Shown here: positions 46,620-56,657 of the stretch, one piece after another | Layout of the letters: each line of letters begins with the position of its first letter | Position numbering within the stretch: the stretch's first letter is position 1 | Assembly: GCA_903918755.1 (NCBI GenBank) | Contig: CAIXFN010000104.1 | Location: 1 to 64,000, forward strand | Direction: 5' to 3' | DNA length: 64,000 nucleotides | Source: an uncultured Pedosphaera sp. | Lineage (GTDB): Bacteria > Verrucomicrobiota > Verrucomicrobiia > Limisphaerales > Pedosphaeraceae | Program-made: the position numbers and the translations under genes | The notes under the pieces: model-generated | Seen by the model: only the letters and a program-made list of their open reading frames with translations | Database searches by the model: none | Told to the model about the DNA's origin: nothing

Positions 46620-47876
46620 TTATTTGGCCTTTTCGGACAGTTCGTAGATGTGGCCATCAAACGGCAGGACGTAAATCTCGCCGTCCAGGTCCTGGCCGAA
46701 ACTGGCAATCCGGCGAATCGGGTTGCCGCGCACCAAGGTCCCTTGGGCGGTCACCTTGCCATTTTCATAACGGAATCCGAACACTGCGCCGCTGACATAA
46801 TCCGCATAGACGTAAACGCCGGTCAAACTGGGCACCTTCTTGCCCCGGTAAACAAAACCACCGGTGATGCTTTGTCCGATGCCGTGCGCGGGGAATTTGG
46901 ATTCACGGGCGAGATCCGGGGAGTGACCATATTCGATGACCGGCTCAATAAGATCCGAGGGGGCGGGAATATCCTTGAACGAGTGAAACCCCTCGGAGAC
47001 GCTCCAGCCGTAATTGCCGCCCTTGACGATCAAGTCCACCTCTTCAAATTTGTCCTGCCCCACATCCGCCGCCCACAAATCGCCGGTAAGCCGGTCGAAA
47101 CTCATCCGCCACACATTGCGCAAACCAAGCGCCCAGGTTTCCGGCCGGACAGCCCAGGTATCGGGACGATTTCCCGGCATGTTGCCGTAGGCAAACGGAT
47201 TGTCTTTGGGAATGCCATATTGCCGCTGGCCGTCGCGGGTATTGACATCGATTCGCAGAATTTTGGCATAGAGGAAGTTCAGACTCTGGCCAAAATTATG
47301 TGGATCCCGGCCATCACCGCTGTCGCCCACGCTGATATAAAGATAACCGTCCGGGCCGAATACCAGGCAACCGCCATTATGGTTCCAGTAGGGCTTTTCG
47401 ATCTGCAACAGGATTCGCTCCGTGGTCAAATCCGCCTTGCCGGGATCCGTTGCCGAAGCCTGGAATTCGCTGATCACACTGCGCTTGGGGTCCTGCTGGG
47501 TGTAAAAAACGTAGAATTTCCGGTTTTCCTTGAACTTGGGATGGAAGGCAAATCCCAATAACCCTTCCTCGTCCTTCTGATAGGGTTTCCGGTCGCTGAT
47601 ATCAAAAAATGGCGTCATTTCGGCGCCTTCACGGCTTTCCGGTAGCACCAGCACGCGGCCGGCTTGTTCCAGCAGGAATTTCCGGTGGGTGCCGTCCGGC
47701 GATTCCTCCAACCAAAGCGGACGCTTGAATTTGATGTTCGGATAGGCGGATCTAAGTTCCAGTGCCGGGAGCGAACCCGGGGTTTGCGCATTGGTTCCGG
47801 CCGTCCAAAGGCACCCGAGGAGGGCCACCCACCGGACGCAGCGGATCGTAATTGGTCTGAAAGCGGAGATAAGCAT
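46620..47876 (-). CDS. Secreted PQQ-dependent sugar dehydrogenase-like protein
   Basis: 418 residues with a signal peptide (RWVALLGCLWTAGTNA). Six-bladed propeller of the glucose/sorbosone dehydrogenase family: EQAGRVLVLPESR, GLLGFAFHPKF, NHNGGCLVFGPDGYLYISVGDSGDGRDPHN, LRNVWRMSFDRLTGDLWAADVGQDKFEEVDLI, GGNYGWSVSEG and ITGGFVYRG. No cytochrome domain, unlike the gene at 21118. Oxidises an aldose at the cell surface if PQQ is bound. Confidence 0.87.
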   Translation of the reverse strand: MLISAFRPITIRCVRWVALLGCLWTAGTNAQTPGSLPALELRSAYPNIKFKRPLWLEESPDGTHRKFLLEQAGRVLVLPESREGAEMTPFFDISDRKPYQKDEEGLLGFAFHPKFKENRKFYVFYTQQDPKRSVISEFQASATDPGKADLTTERILLQIEKPYWNHNGGCLVFGPDGYLYISVGDSGDGRDPHNFGQSLNFLYAKILRIDVNTRDGQRQYGIPKDNPFAYGNMPGNRPDTWAVRPETWALGLRNVWRMSFDRLTGDLWAADVGQDKFEEVDLIVKGGNYGWSVSEGFHSFKDIPAPSDLIEPVIEYGHSPDLARESKFPAHGIGQSITGGFVYRGKKVPSLTGVYVYADYVSGAVFGFRYENGKVTAQGTLVRGNPIRRIASFGQDLDGEIYVLPFDGHIYELSEKAK

Positions 47877-48033
47877 GAGTCATTTTTTAGCCAATCGCGG
47901 CTTCTTGTCAAAACTTTGCGGAGCTCCGCCCCAAGCTTTACGGCGGCTTTACAATTCCGCCCCCTCCCCACATCATCCCTTAATAACCTCAGGTTGGAAT
48001 GGCCACTGCAATGCCGCACAACTCACTTATTTT

Positions 48034-49017
48034 ATGAAATTGCCAATTCCTTTTGATCCCGCAAGGCGGGCAGTCGCCTGGATCACCAGCCTGATACTCA
48101 CCACCGTCGCGCTCACGGCCCAAACCCTCCCGGACAAATCAGTCGCCGCGCCGAATGTGCTGGCCGCCCCCCACACGCCCTTGACCAATCAGGTGACCAT
48201 CACCGTCGAAGGTGAATACCGCCAGATACGCGCCAATGGCCTCCCGGACCATACGCCGGGCCGTTTCCCCAACCGTGGAAATCCCAATTCGATCAGTGCG
48301 CAAAACTACAACTTCCGCGTGCCCGTCCACCCGCGGGCCGCGGAAAAGCCGGTGGCTTTCAATTTGGGCTTGTTCGGCGTGGCGATCAACGGGGTGGTTT
48401 TCGACCCCGGGGCCAATGAATGGTGGAACGGCGACCGCAGTTCCGGTTGGCAATATGACCCGCTGGCGGGCACCCTGAAATTGGGGGTGGATCAAAACAA
48501 CGCCCATGTGCAACCCAACGGGGCCTATCATTATCATGGTATCCCCACGGGACTGGTGGCGAAACTTAAGGGAGCGCGGGAGGGCATGCTGATTCTCGGG
48601 TGGGCCGCGGACGGTTTTCCGATTTATGCCCCCTGGGCTCCCACTGATCCCAAGGACCTGAAAAGCCCGATCAAAACCGTGAAATCCAGCTACCGGCTCA
48701 AGTCCGGGACCCGGCCGGACGGCCCGGGCGGAGCTTACAACGGCGAATACGTCCGGGATTTTGAATATGCCGCTAGCCAGGGCGATCTGGATGAATGCAA
48801 TGGGCGCTGGACGGCCACCCCCGAGTTTCCGGCTGGAACCTACGCTTATTTTGTCACGGCGGAGTTTCCCTTCGTGCCCCGATTGTTCCACGGCATCGCG
48901 GATCCGAGTTTTCAGCGTCGCGGCCCTCCCCCGGGCGGACGTCGGGGCCCCGGTCGTGGTCCTCCGGGCGGCTTCGGTCCTCCCCCGGGCGGTGGCCCAC
49001 CCGATCGACAACCGTAA
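48034..49017 (+). CDS. YHYH domain-containing secreted protein
   Basis: 327 residues, signal peptide (AVAWITSLILTTVALTAQ). The YHYH motif in NGAYHYHGIPTGL and FGVAINGVVFDPGANEWW, GWAADGFPIYAPW and YDFEYAASQGDLDECNGR are standard for this uncharacterised family, thought to bind metal through the histidines. The C-terminus is a Gly/Pro/Arg tail. The frame is open upstream to 47791, but only the ATG at 48034 starts with a signal peptide. Confidence 0.83.
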   Translation: MKLPIPFDPARRAVAWITSLILTTVALTAQTLPDKSVAAPNVLAAPHTPLTNQVTITVEGEYRQIRANGLPDHTPGRFPNRGNPNSISAQNYNFRVPVHPRAAEKPVAFNLGLFGVAINGVVFDPGANEWWNGDRSSGWQYDPLAGTLKLGVDQNNAHVQPNGAYHYHGIPTGLVAKLKGAREGMLILGWAADGFPIYAPWAPTDPKDLKSPIKTVKSSYRLKSGTRPDGPGGAYNGEYVRDFEYAASQGDLDECNGRWTATPEFPAGTYAYFVTAEFPFVPRLFHGIADPSFQRRGPPPGGRRGPGRGPPGGFGPPPGGGPPDRQP

Positions 49018-49110
49018 CGCTTCGCGGAGTCGCTGGCCTATGAATCTGCTGGCGACTCTGCCATTTGGTGCTACAATGGCATGTCAGTTGGATGCTGAAG
49101 CTATCCGGGA

Positions 49111-50001
49111 ATGAAAACTGAACTTGGGCATCAATCCGGCACCGGGCCGCCACTTGCCAGAACGAAGGCTGGCAATAGGAGCGCTTTGCGGTCCGCATTC
49201 ACGCTGATCGAACTGTTGGTCGTGATCGCGATCATCGCGATCCTGGCCAGCCTGCTCCTGCCCGTTCTGGCCAAGGCCAAAGCCCAGGCTTGGCGGGCCA
49301 ATTGTCTAAGCAACCTGCATCAACTGGGGGTTTGTTTCCAACTCTACGCGCATGATAATAACGATCATGTGGTGCCCAACAATTCCGTGGAGGGATTCAC
49401 CGTAACCACGAATGGCGATACCATGGCCCCCATTGCCAGCGGGGTCTCCTGGTGCGCCGGAAACCCGCAAACCGACGCCACACAACTCAATATCCAGGTG
49501 GGCATGCTCTTTCCCTACAACCAAAACGTGGGCATTTACCATTGTCCGGCCGACACCTCCACCGTGATCGCGCCAGATGGCACCCGGACCGCCCAGGTGA
49601 GGCTCCGCAGCTACAACATGAGCCAATCCATCAATGGATACCCGGAATACAATCAAATGTTGTTCCTGGATTTGCCGTGCTTCACCAAGTTCTCCCAGAT
49701 CAAAAACCCGGGGCCCAGTCAGGCCTTCGTTTTCATCGATGAACAGGAGGATGTCGTCCAAGATTCCCAGTTTGGGATGCCCACGGATTATTTCGGGGGC
49801 GGAATCAACGGCGGCTGGTGGGATATTCCCGCCAACCGGCATAATCAAGGCGGCTGCTTTAGCTTCGCCGACAGCCATGCGGATTACTGGAAATGGCGCG
49901 TGCCGAAAACCTATCGCGGGCTGCTCCCGCAACCGCTCCTGCCCGGCGAGCAAGTGGACTACAACCGGGTCCGCACCGGACTACGGCAGACTTTCGATTG
50001 A
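49111..50001 (+). CDS. Type II secretion-like pseudopilin, H-X9-DS variant
   Basis: 296 residues. Prepilin site [29 protein letters not shown] near residue 28, then [24 protein letters not shown], the common verrucomicrobial DUF1559-type opening. The C-terminal signature appears as [19 protein letters not shown]9-D-S instead of H-X9-D-G. Many such proteins exist per genome in this phylum; the role is unproven. It lies 93 bases after the YHYH gene. Confidence 0.85.
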   Translation: MKTELGHQSGTGPPLARTKAGNRSALRSAFTLIELLVVIAIIAILASLLLPVLAKAKAQAWRANCLSNLHQLGVCFQLYAHDNNDHVVPNNSVEGFTVTTNGDTMAPIASGVSWCAGNPQTDATQLNIQVGMLFPYNQNVGIYHCPADTSTVIAPDGTRTAQVRLRSYNMSQSINGYPEYNQMLFLDLPCFTKFSQIKNPGPSQAFVFIDEQEDVVQDSQFGMPTDYFGGGINGGWWDIPANRHNQGGCFSFADSHADYWKWRVPKTYRGLLPQPLLPGEQVDYNRVRTGLRQTFD

Positions 50002-50075
50002 CCATCGGTGGCCGGCCGGGGCTCAATTCCCACTTGCGCGGCTCCCGGCCTGCCGCTATCTCTCTCCCGTAACCT

Positions 50076-51257
50076 ATGAATTACAAGATTTCACATCGGG
50101 CGGCCTCGCTGTCGTCCTCACTGACGCTGAAGATCGACGCGAAGGCCAAACAGATGAAGGCCGAAGGCCTGGACGTGGTGGGCTTTGGCGCCGGCGAGCC
50201 GGATTTTGACACTCCGCAGCACATCAAGGACGCTTGCGCCAAGGCACTGGCCGACGGCTTCACCAAGTACACCCCGGCCAGCGGCATCCCGGAATTGCGC
50301 CAGGCCATCGCTGACAAGTTCAAACGCGAGAATGGTCTCTCCTACCAGCCTTCCCAAATCATCGTTTCGTGCGGGGGCAAACATTCTTGCTTCAACGTCA
50401 TCCTCGCCACCTGCGAGGAGGGGGATGAAGTCATTATTCCCGCCCCGTATTGGTTGAGCTACCCGGAAATGGTCAAACTGGCCGGTGCCACCCCGGTCAT
50501 TTTGCCCACCTCAGACCGGACCGAATTCAAAGTCACGCCCGAGCAATTGCGGGCCGCCATCACGCCCCGCACGCGGCTGTTTGTGCTGAACTCGCCCAGC
50601 AACCCCACCGGCTCCCTTTATTCCCGGGAGGAAATCAAGGCGCTCGGCGACATCTGCGTGGAACGCGGGGTGCTGATCATGAGCGACGAGATTTACGAGA
50701 AACTGGTTTACGACGGAGCGGAGCATGTCAGCGTGGCGGGATTTTCCCAGGCGCACTATGAGCACACCATCATCGTCCATGGCTTTGCCAAGGCCTATTC
50801 GATGACCGGTTGGCGGCTGGGCTACCTGGCCGCCCCCCAACCGATCGCGAACGCAATCGATGCCATCCAGAGCCACAGCACCAGCAATCCCACCTCGTTC
50901 GCCCAGAAAGGCGCCGTGGCGGCCTTAAATGGTCCCCAGGACCACCTGCCCTTGTGGTTGGCCGAATACGCCAAACGCCGCAGCTATGCGTGGGAGAAAC
51001 TCAATTCGATTCCGGGGATCAGTTGTGTGAACGCCAAGGGGGCTTTCTACCTCTTCCCGAACATTTCCGCGCTGGGGTTGAAGTCAGCCGACTTCTGCGC
51101 CCGCCTCCTGGAGCAGGAAAAAGTCGCCGCGGTGCCCGGCATCGCCTTCGGCGCGGACGACTACCTGCGCATCAGCTATGCGACCAGCATGGCCAACATT
51201 GAAAAAGGACTGACGCGACTCGAGAATTTTGCCCGCAGCTTGCAGGCAAAGAACTGA
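50076..51257 (+). CDS. aspC: Aspartate/aromatic aminotransferase (class I PLP)
   Basis: 393 residues, cytosolic. FGAGEPDFDTP and YTPASGIPELRQAIADKF are the N-terminal signatures of the prokaryotic-type aspartate aminotransferase (Ib). NSPSNPTGSLYS is the substrate-binding loop and HGFAKAYSMTGWRLGYLAAP carries the PLP lysine. Sits between the pseudopilin and aspS. Confidence 0.9.
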   Translation: MNYKISHRAASLSSSLTLKIDAKAKQMKAEGLDVVGFGAGEPDFDTPQHIKDACAKALADGFTKYTPASGIPELRQAIADKFKRENGLSYQPSQIIVSCGGKHSCFNVILATCEEGDEVIIPAPYWLSYPEMVKLAGATPVILPTSDRTEFKVTPEQLRAAITPRTRLFVLNSPSNPTGSLYSREEIKALGDICVERGVLIMSDEIYEKLVYDGAEHVSVAGFSQAHYEHTIIVHGFAKAYSMTGWRLGYLAAPQPIANAIDAIQSHSTSNPTSFAQKGAVAALNGPQDHLPLWLAEYAKRRSYAWEKLNSIPGISCVNAKGAFYLFPNISALGLKSADFCARLLEQEKVAAVPGIAFGADDYLRISYATSMANIEKGLTRLENFARSLQAKN

Positions 51258-51275
51258 GATTTCGCAGGGCTTCAC

Positions 51276-51303
51276 CGGAGCGCGGGTTTTGGCCCGCGCT
51301 CCG
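51276..51303. terminator. Strong GC hairpin between convergent aspC and aspS
   Basis: CGGAGCGCGGG pairs perfectly with CCCGCGCTCCG around a TTTTGG loop, 11 base pairs. It lies between the two stops (51257 and 51329). No long T-run, but the position and strength suggest a bidirectional terminator. Confidence 0.6.
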
Positions 51304-51328
51304 TAAATGCTATTGCCCCACCCAGCAC

Positions 51329-53128
51329 CTACTCTTTCCGGGCGACCTTCAACTCGAGATGTAGATCGCGGAGTTGCTTGGGTTCCACCGGTGCCGGCGA
51401 GTCGGTCATAAGGTCCGTCCCTTTGGCGGTCTTGGGGAACGCGATCACGTCTCGAATGCTGGGGGTGCCGCAAAGAATCGCAATCATCCGGTCAAAGCCG
51501 AGCGCGATGCCACCGTGCGGCGGAGCCCCGTAGCGAAACGCCTCGAGCATGTAACCAAAGCGGGCTTTCACCATGTCCGGCGGAATCTGCAGCACTTGTT
51601 CAAAAATGGTGCGTTGAACATCCGGTTGGTGGATCCGAATTGAGCCACCGCCCAGTTCAACACCATTCACCACGATGTCATAGTGCTGGCCGCGCACCTT
51701 TTTGGGATCGCTCACCAGCAACGGCACGTCTTCCGCAACCGGGGCGGTGAAAGGATGATGACTGGAGTACCAGCGGTTTTGCTCTTTGTCGAAACTCAGC
51801 AAAGGGAAATCCACAACCCAGAGGAAGTTGAACTGGTCAGCCGGGATGGTCAGTTTGCCCTGGGATTTCAGGACTTCAGCGCAATAAAGGCGGATTTTAC
51901 CCAGAATTTCGCAGGCGGTGAGCCATTGGTCTGCCGCGAATAGGATCAGATCCCCTTCGGCAATCGCCAGTTTTTCCTTGAGCGCGTTCTTTTCCGCCTC
52001 GCTGAAAAACTTCACGATCGGCGATTTCCATTCGCCATTTTCCACCTTGATGAAGGCGAGGCCCTTGGCGCCAAAACTCTTGGCATATTCGGTCATCGTT
52101 TCGATCTGCCCCTGGGTGGCAGCGGCCAACCCGCGGGCGTTAATCGCCTTGACCACTCCGCCGTTGGCGATGGCGCCGCTGAAAACCTTGAAGGTGCTGG
52201 TCCGGAATTCCTCGCTGAAATCCACCAACTCCATCCCGAAACGGGTGTCCGGCTTGTCGATCCCGAAACGGTTCAGGGCCTCATGGAAGGACATCCGGAG
52301 GAACGGAGTGGGAATGTCCACGTTCAACGCGGTACGCCAGACGCGACGCAGCAATCCTTCGATCAGCGCATAAATGTCTTCGCGTTCGATGAACGACATC
52401 TCGATGTCCACCTGGGTGAACTCCGGCTGGCGGTCGGCGCGCAAGTCCTCATCCCGGTAACAACGGGCGAGTTGAAAATAACGTTCCACCCCCGCCACCA
52501 TGAGGATTTGTTTGAATTGCTGGGGCGACTGGGGCAAGGCGTAAAACTGCCCGGGATGCACCCGGCTAGGCACCAGGAATTCCCGCGCGCCTTCCGGGGT
52601 TGATTTGAACAAGGTCGGAGTCTCGACTTCAAGAAAGCCCTGTTCATCCATGAAAACGCGGGTGGCGGTGGCCACCTTGCTGCGCAGGCGCAGATTGCGA
52701 GCCATTTCGGGGCGGCGCAGGTCAAGGTAACGATACTGCAGGCGCAATTCCTCATTCACCTTCGCGGCGGCTTCAGGGTCATCCACCGGAAAGGGCAGGA
52801 CTTCGGCCATGTTCAGCACTTCCAAGCTCACGACACCCACTTCCACTTCGCCGGTGGAAATCTTGGCGTTATTCGTGCCGGCGGGCCGGAGACGGACCGG
52901 GCCGGTAACCGTGATAACGCACTCGCTGCGGAGCGCGGCGGCACGATTGAAAAGCTCGGCGGGCAGGTCAGAAGGATCGAACACCGTCTGCGTGCGGCCT
53001 TCGCGGTCGCGGATGTCGATGAAGATCAGGCCGCCGAGATCCCGCCGGGAATGTACCCAGCCGGAAAGGGTCACCGTTTGCCCGACGTGCGCCGGACGAA
53101 GCTCATTGCAATGATGCGTGCGTTTCAT
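51329..53128 (-). CDS. aspS: Aspartyl-tRNA synthetase
   Basis: Charges tRNA-Asp (and possibly tRNA-Asn). 599 residues with the bacterial layout: OB-fold anticodon-binding domain (about 1-110, VTLSGWVHSRRDLGGLIFIDIRDREG), class II catalytic core with motif 2 (ARCYRDEDLRADRQPEFTQVD), the GAD insertion domain (about 300-410) and motif 3 (GIALGFDRMIAILCG). Length fits the family. Confidence 0.95.
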   Translation of the reverse strand: MKRTHHCNELRPAHVGQTVTLSGWVHSRRDLGGLIFIDIRDREGRTQTVFDPSDLPAELFNRAAALRSECVITVTGPVRLRPAGTNNAKISTGEVEVGVVSLEVLNMAEVLPFPVDDPEAAAKVNEELRLQYRYLDLRRPEMARNLRLRSKVATATRVFMDEQGFLEVETPTLFKSTPEGAREFLVPSRVHPGQFYALPQSPQQFKQILMVAGVERYFQLARCYRDEDLRADRQPEFTQVDIEMSFIEREDIYALIEGLLRRVWRTALNVDIPTPFLRMSFHEALNRFGIDKPDTRFGMELVDFSEEFRTSTFKVFSGAIANGGVVKAINARGLAAATQGQIETMTEYAKSFGAKGLAFIKVENGEWKSPIVKFFSEAEKNALKEKLAIAEGDLILFAADQWLTACEILGKIRLYCAEVLKSQGKLTIPADQFNFLWVVDFPLLSFDKEQNRWYSSHHPFTAPVAEDVPLLVSDPKKVRGQHYDIVVNGVELGGGSIRIHQPDVQRTIFEQVLQIPPDMVKARFGYMLEAFRYGAPPHGGIALGFDRMIAILCGTPSIRDVIAFPKTAKGTDLMTDSPAPVEPKQLRDLHLELKVARKE

Positions 53129-53274
53129 GAATCAAAATGTCGGCCGGCTTCAAGAGCATGGCCATTCCCGATTTCGCCACCGATCCGTTCGGGCCGCCGG
53201 CGAAAGCGAAGGGTTATCCTCGCTGGAATGCGAAGGAAATTCAAAGGGAAATTTGCCGGCGATGGAACCCGGAT

Positions 53275-54186
53275 TTACTTCGCCGCGGCAGCCTTGATGA
53301 TCTCTGCCACCAACTCGTCGCTGGTCCACTTGTTTTCCGGAGTAATCTTTTGCACTTTTCCGGTGGCGTCGATCACCACGGTGCGCAGATTGTGGGAGAT
53401 GCTCCCGGCCTCACGCCAGAAGTTCTCCCCGAATTGATCCGCGATGGCCGTGACCTCCAGGGGATCCCCGATGACAAAATCCCAATGCTCCGGCTGGTAG
53501 TCGAACCGCCGGGCGTAGGCCTGCAAGGCGGCCGGACTGTCATTTTCGGCATCGAAGGAAATCGAAATCAGGTGCCAGTTTGTGGGACCGCCGGGACGCG
53601 TGAGGAGTTTCTGCTGGGCTTCGCTGAAATTCCGAGACATCAGGGGGCAAAAAGTTGGGTACGGACAACGGGTGAAGAAAAAGGTGAATGCTAGTGCCTG
53701 CCCTTTAAACTGGGAGGTGTGAATCAGCTGACCAAGCTGGTTGGTAAAGGGATAGTCCGGGAGCGGATCCCCCACGCTGAGTGGTTCAACATCCCGAACG
53801 ACGCGATAAGCGGGTTTGGCCGGAATCTCGGGCGGCGGTGATTCCAACTTCCTCACCTGGTCAATCCAGGCGTCACGGTCCGGGATGACCACCATCCGGA
53901 AACCGATGGCGTCACCCACCCGCAGGCCGCGCAATTCATTGGTGTCGTGGACTTCCAAAGGCATGGTCATGGCCGGCATGAAATCCGGCACCGCTTCATG
54001 CTGGATGACCGCCGTCCGGCCGTCCGGCTTGAGTTCCCGGACGACCCCACGCGTGGGGTAAAATTGCGCATTGGTGGGCGTCTGCGCGGCAGGCGGGGCG
54101 GCGGAGACGGACTGTTTAACCGGCTGGCAGGCGGCCGCCAGCAGCAGCAGCCCCACGGCGGCAAAATTGGTCATCCATCGGCTCAT
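53275..54186 (-). CDS. CusF-SCO fusion lipoprotein
   Basis: 303 residues. Lipoprotein-like signal (VGLLLLAAAC). Residues about 40-105 look like a CusF/copper-binding domain (RGVVRELKPDGRTAVIQHEAVPDFMPAMTMPLEV); about 130-300 is a SCO1/SenC thioredoxin-fold domain. The redox motif reads CPYPTFCP, a C-X5-C spacing rather than the usual C-X3-C, and the distal histidine lies in AGSISHNLRTVVID. Likely copper delivery to cytochrome oxidase. Confidence 0.82.
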   Translation of the reverse strand: MSRWMTNFAAVGLLLLAAACQPVKQSVSAAPPAAQTPTNAQFYPTRGVVRELKPDGRTAVIQHEAVPDFMPAMTMPLEVHDTNELRGLRVGDAIGFRMVVIPDRDAWIDQVRKLESPPPEIPAKPAYRVVRDVEPLSVGDPLPDYPFTNQLGQLIHTSQFKGQALAFTFFFTRCPYPTFCPLMSRNFSEAQQKLLTRPGGPTNWHLISISFDAENDSPAALQAYARRFDYQPEHWDFVIGDPLEVTAIADQFGENFWREAGSISHNLRTVVIDATGKVQKITPENKWTSDELVAEIIKAAAAK

Positions 54187-54283
54187 ACTTTAATGATAAG
54201 TATCCTCGCCGCTGGGGCGGTGGTTGGCAAGTCCGGGAACGAACCCTTGCCAGTGACCGGGGGTTGGTGTTTTATTCCCCGGA

Positions 54284-54718
54284 ATGCCGACAACCGCAGC
54301 CCCCAGCCAGAGTGCGGAAGATTACCTCGAACGGATCCATGAACTCATCGAGGAGAAGGGGTACGCCCGCGTGGTGGACATCGCGTCGACACTCAAAGTC
54401 AAGCAGGCTTCGGTCACCAGCATGGTGCAAAAGCTCGCGGAGCTTGGCTATCTAAACTACGAGAAATACCGTGGTCTGATTCTCACGGACAAGGGCCGAG
54501 CGGTCGCCCGACGTATCCAGACCCGGCACGCCACGCTTTCACGTTTCTTTTCGCTGTTCGGGCTGGACGCCGAAACGCAACGCCAGGATATCGAGGGCAT
54601 CGAGCACCATCTGAGTCCGGATACGGTGGTGGTGTTTTCCGATCTGGCCGGCTTTTTTGAAGCGCGGCCGGAAATTCTGTTGGAATTCAAAAAAGCGCGC
54701 AAGCCGGCCAAGAAGTAG
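54284..54718 (+). CDS. mntR: DtxR/MntR-family metal-dependent repressor
   Basis: 144 residues. Winged helix at the N-terminus (EDYLERIHELIEEKGYARVVDIASTLKVKQASVTSMVQKLAELGY) and a dimer domain with metal-ligand candidates: Asp and Glu of EDYLERI, His of RHATLSRF and the E-x-x-E-H of IEGIEHHL, matching MntR positions. No SH3 domain, as in MntR rather than DtxR. Probably a manganese sensor. Divergent from the SCO gene; no Mn transporter is next to it. Confidence 0.85.
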   Translation: MPTTAAPSQSAEDYLERIHELIEEKGYARVVDIASTLKVKQASVTSMVQKLAELGYLNYEKYRGLILTDKGRAVARRIQTRHATLSRFFSLFGLDAETQRQDIEGIEHHLSPDTVVVFSDLAGFFEARPEILLEFKKARKPAKK

Positions 54719-54894
54719 GGCATCGTTGGCCAGGAGAAGGCCCCGCTTTGCCGCCTCCGCTTGCTTCCGGATACTCCCGGAGCAACTTCTGAGAAACGAA
54801 TCGACCTTTACCAGCGAGCAAGATTACGGTTGAAGTTTTCCGTCGGAGGACTACTTTCCAAGAGTAGTAAATAATTTTCAGAAAGATCCGTATT

Positions 54895-56118
54895 GTGCGT
54901 TTAAGGAAGCTTGTTGCCCTGGGGCGACTCTGGCGGAACCTATCCTGCCGTAGCGCCGTGGTGTTGTTGTGGATACTTTTCTTCCACTCCGGAGAGATCC
55001 GGTGCGGAGCGGAAGGCGACCCGCCACGGGCTGCCCAACCATCGCGCGCACCGGCCAAACCGTGGGGCGAGCTGGAATATGAGAATATCCCCCTCGAGAA
55101 TTCCGCCAACCTGTTCCTGGATGCCGCGGAACGAACGAAAGCACCCCGCTGGGTTTTCCGCTCCGTGACTCCCGCACAATTGACCGAACTGTTTACAGGA
55201 TGCGCGCTGCCCGCGGCGCAGGGAAGTTTTCTGCTAGCCACGAATCATTGGGAGATCCTGAGCAATGGCATCGCGATTTCTCCGCCAGAAGAATTGGTCA
55301 TGGGGTTGAGCCAGTCGGCGCGGCAACGGATTTATCACGCTCTGGCGCCAGACCGGGAGAACTACGTGCAATATTTTCCATTCCGGTTCCCTCTGGGCAC
55401 CCTGGACGAGCACCTGGCGGATTGTCACTTGCCGGGCGACAAGTTGGAAATGCTGCGCGGCCTCACCTATACCAATGCCGGGGCTCTCTGCCTCTGCCTG
55501 GATGCCCCGCTGCAGAAGCGATTGGCCACGAACGAATTTCAAGCGCTGATCCGGGCACTCTACAGCATTCCCGCCGTGGACCTGCGACTGCATATCGGCG
55601 GGAATGCCGATGTGGACACCCTGGTGCGCTACTGGGGACACGGCGGGCGGGAAAAGCGCATCCGCCCGCTGCTGGAATCCCTGGCCCGGGTGCGCGGCGG
55701 GGGCAGCGTCAGTGTGGGGCAACTTTTCCCGGCGTTCGCACGACTCCGGTTGGACACCTTCCCGGATCCTGAATCGGACGCCGAAGCAGACCGGGAAGAC
55801 TGTGTGTTTACGGCCCTCAATTTTTTCAATGAACAGGCGGATTACAGTTTCGAGGATGCCACCAAGGCCCACGACGCGTTGCATTCCGGGTATGCCCCGA
55901 TCCAGGGACCGCCGACCTTCGGCGACCTGGTGTTCCTGATCGATCCGGCCGGGGTCACAGCGCATGTCTGTGTTTACATAGCGGCGGATGTGGTTTACAC
56001 GAAGAACGGGGCCAACCATCTGCAGCCCTACGTGCTAATGCGGATTCCGGAGGTGCTCGCCTTTTACCCGGTCGAAGGATCGTGGAACCTGGTAATTTTC
56101 CGCAAGAAAGGTTTGTAA
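54895..56118 (+). CDS. Exported protein with a possible NlpC/P60-like C-terminal domain
   Basis: 407 residues with a GTG start. Signal segment at about 20-38 (SAVVLLWILFFHSGEIRCG). No family recognised for residues 40-300. The C-terminal region (about 295-400) has EDCVFTALNFFNEQ, then GDLVFLIDPAGVTAHVCVYIAADVVYTKNG, the order cysteine, then G-D-L-V and histidine, that is seen in NlpC/P60 cell-wall peptidases. This is an inference from motif order only. Monocistronic between mntR and the suf cluster. Confidence 0.5.
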   Translation: MRLRKLVALGRLWRNLSCRSAVVLLWILFFHSGEIRCGAEGDPPRAAQPSRAPAKPWGELEYENIPLENSANLFLDAAERTKAPRWVFRSVTPAQLTELFTGCALPAAQGSFLLATNHWEILSNGIAISPPEELVMGLSQSARQRIYHALAPDRENYVQYFPFRFPLGTLDEHLADCHLPGDKLEMLRGLTYTNAGALCLCLDAPLQKRLATNEFQALIRALYSIPAVDLRLHIGGNADVDTLVRYWGHGGREKRIRPLLESLARVRGGGSVSVGQLFPAFARLRLDTFPDPESDAEADREDCVFTALNFFNEQADYSFEDATKAHDALHSGYAPIQGPPTFGDLVFLIDPAGVTAHVCVYIAADVVYTKNGANHLQPYVLMRIPEVLAFYPVEGSWNLVIFRKKGL

Positions 56119-56134
56119 ACAGAGAGCCCGGGGT

Positions 56135-56644
56135 TCAAGACCCCGGGGAAGGAGGCGGACGGAAAACAATTTTGACGGCCCCTTCCCGGGGCTTGGTGAA
56201 GCTATCCAACAAGGTCGGAGCGCTCGCGGGAGCAGGCGCAACCGCCCCTGGTGGGATAGCGGCGACGGCGGAGGCGGGATCAAGCGCGGAGCGGAGCGCG
56301 CCTTCCACCAACTGGGCGCAATGAATTTTCATCGGGGGGAGCGGCCCCAGTTGGCCGGCCAAATCCTCGGTTTTCAAGGCGAGCGCTTCCTGGACGGTCT
56401 TTCCCCGGATCAATTCCGTGGCAAGGCTGGCGACGGCGATCGCGGTTTCACAACCGAAGGACTGGAAGGTGGCCCGGTCGATCACGCGGCGGCCGTTATC
56501 ATCCTTAAACTTCACCCAGAGGCGGAGCATTTCGCCGCATTCGGAATTACCCACGGTGCCAATACTGTCGGCGCCGGCCATTTCGCCCAGGTTTTGGGGA
56601 TTGCTGATGGCGGCACGGATGCGTTTTTCGAGGTCTTCGTTCAT
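56135..56644 (-). CDS. NifU/IscU-like iron-sulfur scaffold
   Basis: 169 residues. IscU-like domain with the three cluster-ligand cysteines in NSECGEMLRLWVKF, SFGCETAIAVASLATELI and IHCAQLVEGALRSAL, followed by a Pro/Ala-rich tail. Last gene of the suf cluster and a second scaffold beside the sufU gene at 59104. The frame is open to 56773 but that part is antisense to nothing known; the ATG at 56644 starts with the typical N-terminal helix. 13 bases after the rhodanese-like gene. Confidence 0.8.
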   Translation of the reverse strand: MNEDLEKRIRAAISNPQNLGEMAGADSIGTVGNSECGEMLRLWVKFKDDNGRRVIDRATFQSFGCETAIAVASLATELIRGKTVQEALALKTEDLAGQLGPLPPMKIHCAQLVEGALRSALDPASAVAAIPPGAVAPAPASAPTLLDSFTKPREGAVKIVFRPPPSPGS

Positions 56645-56657
56645 GGCGAAACAGCGG

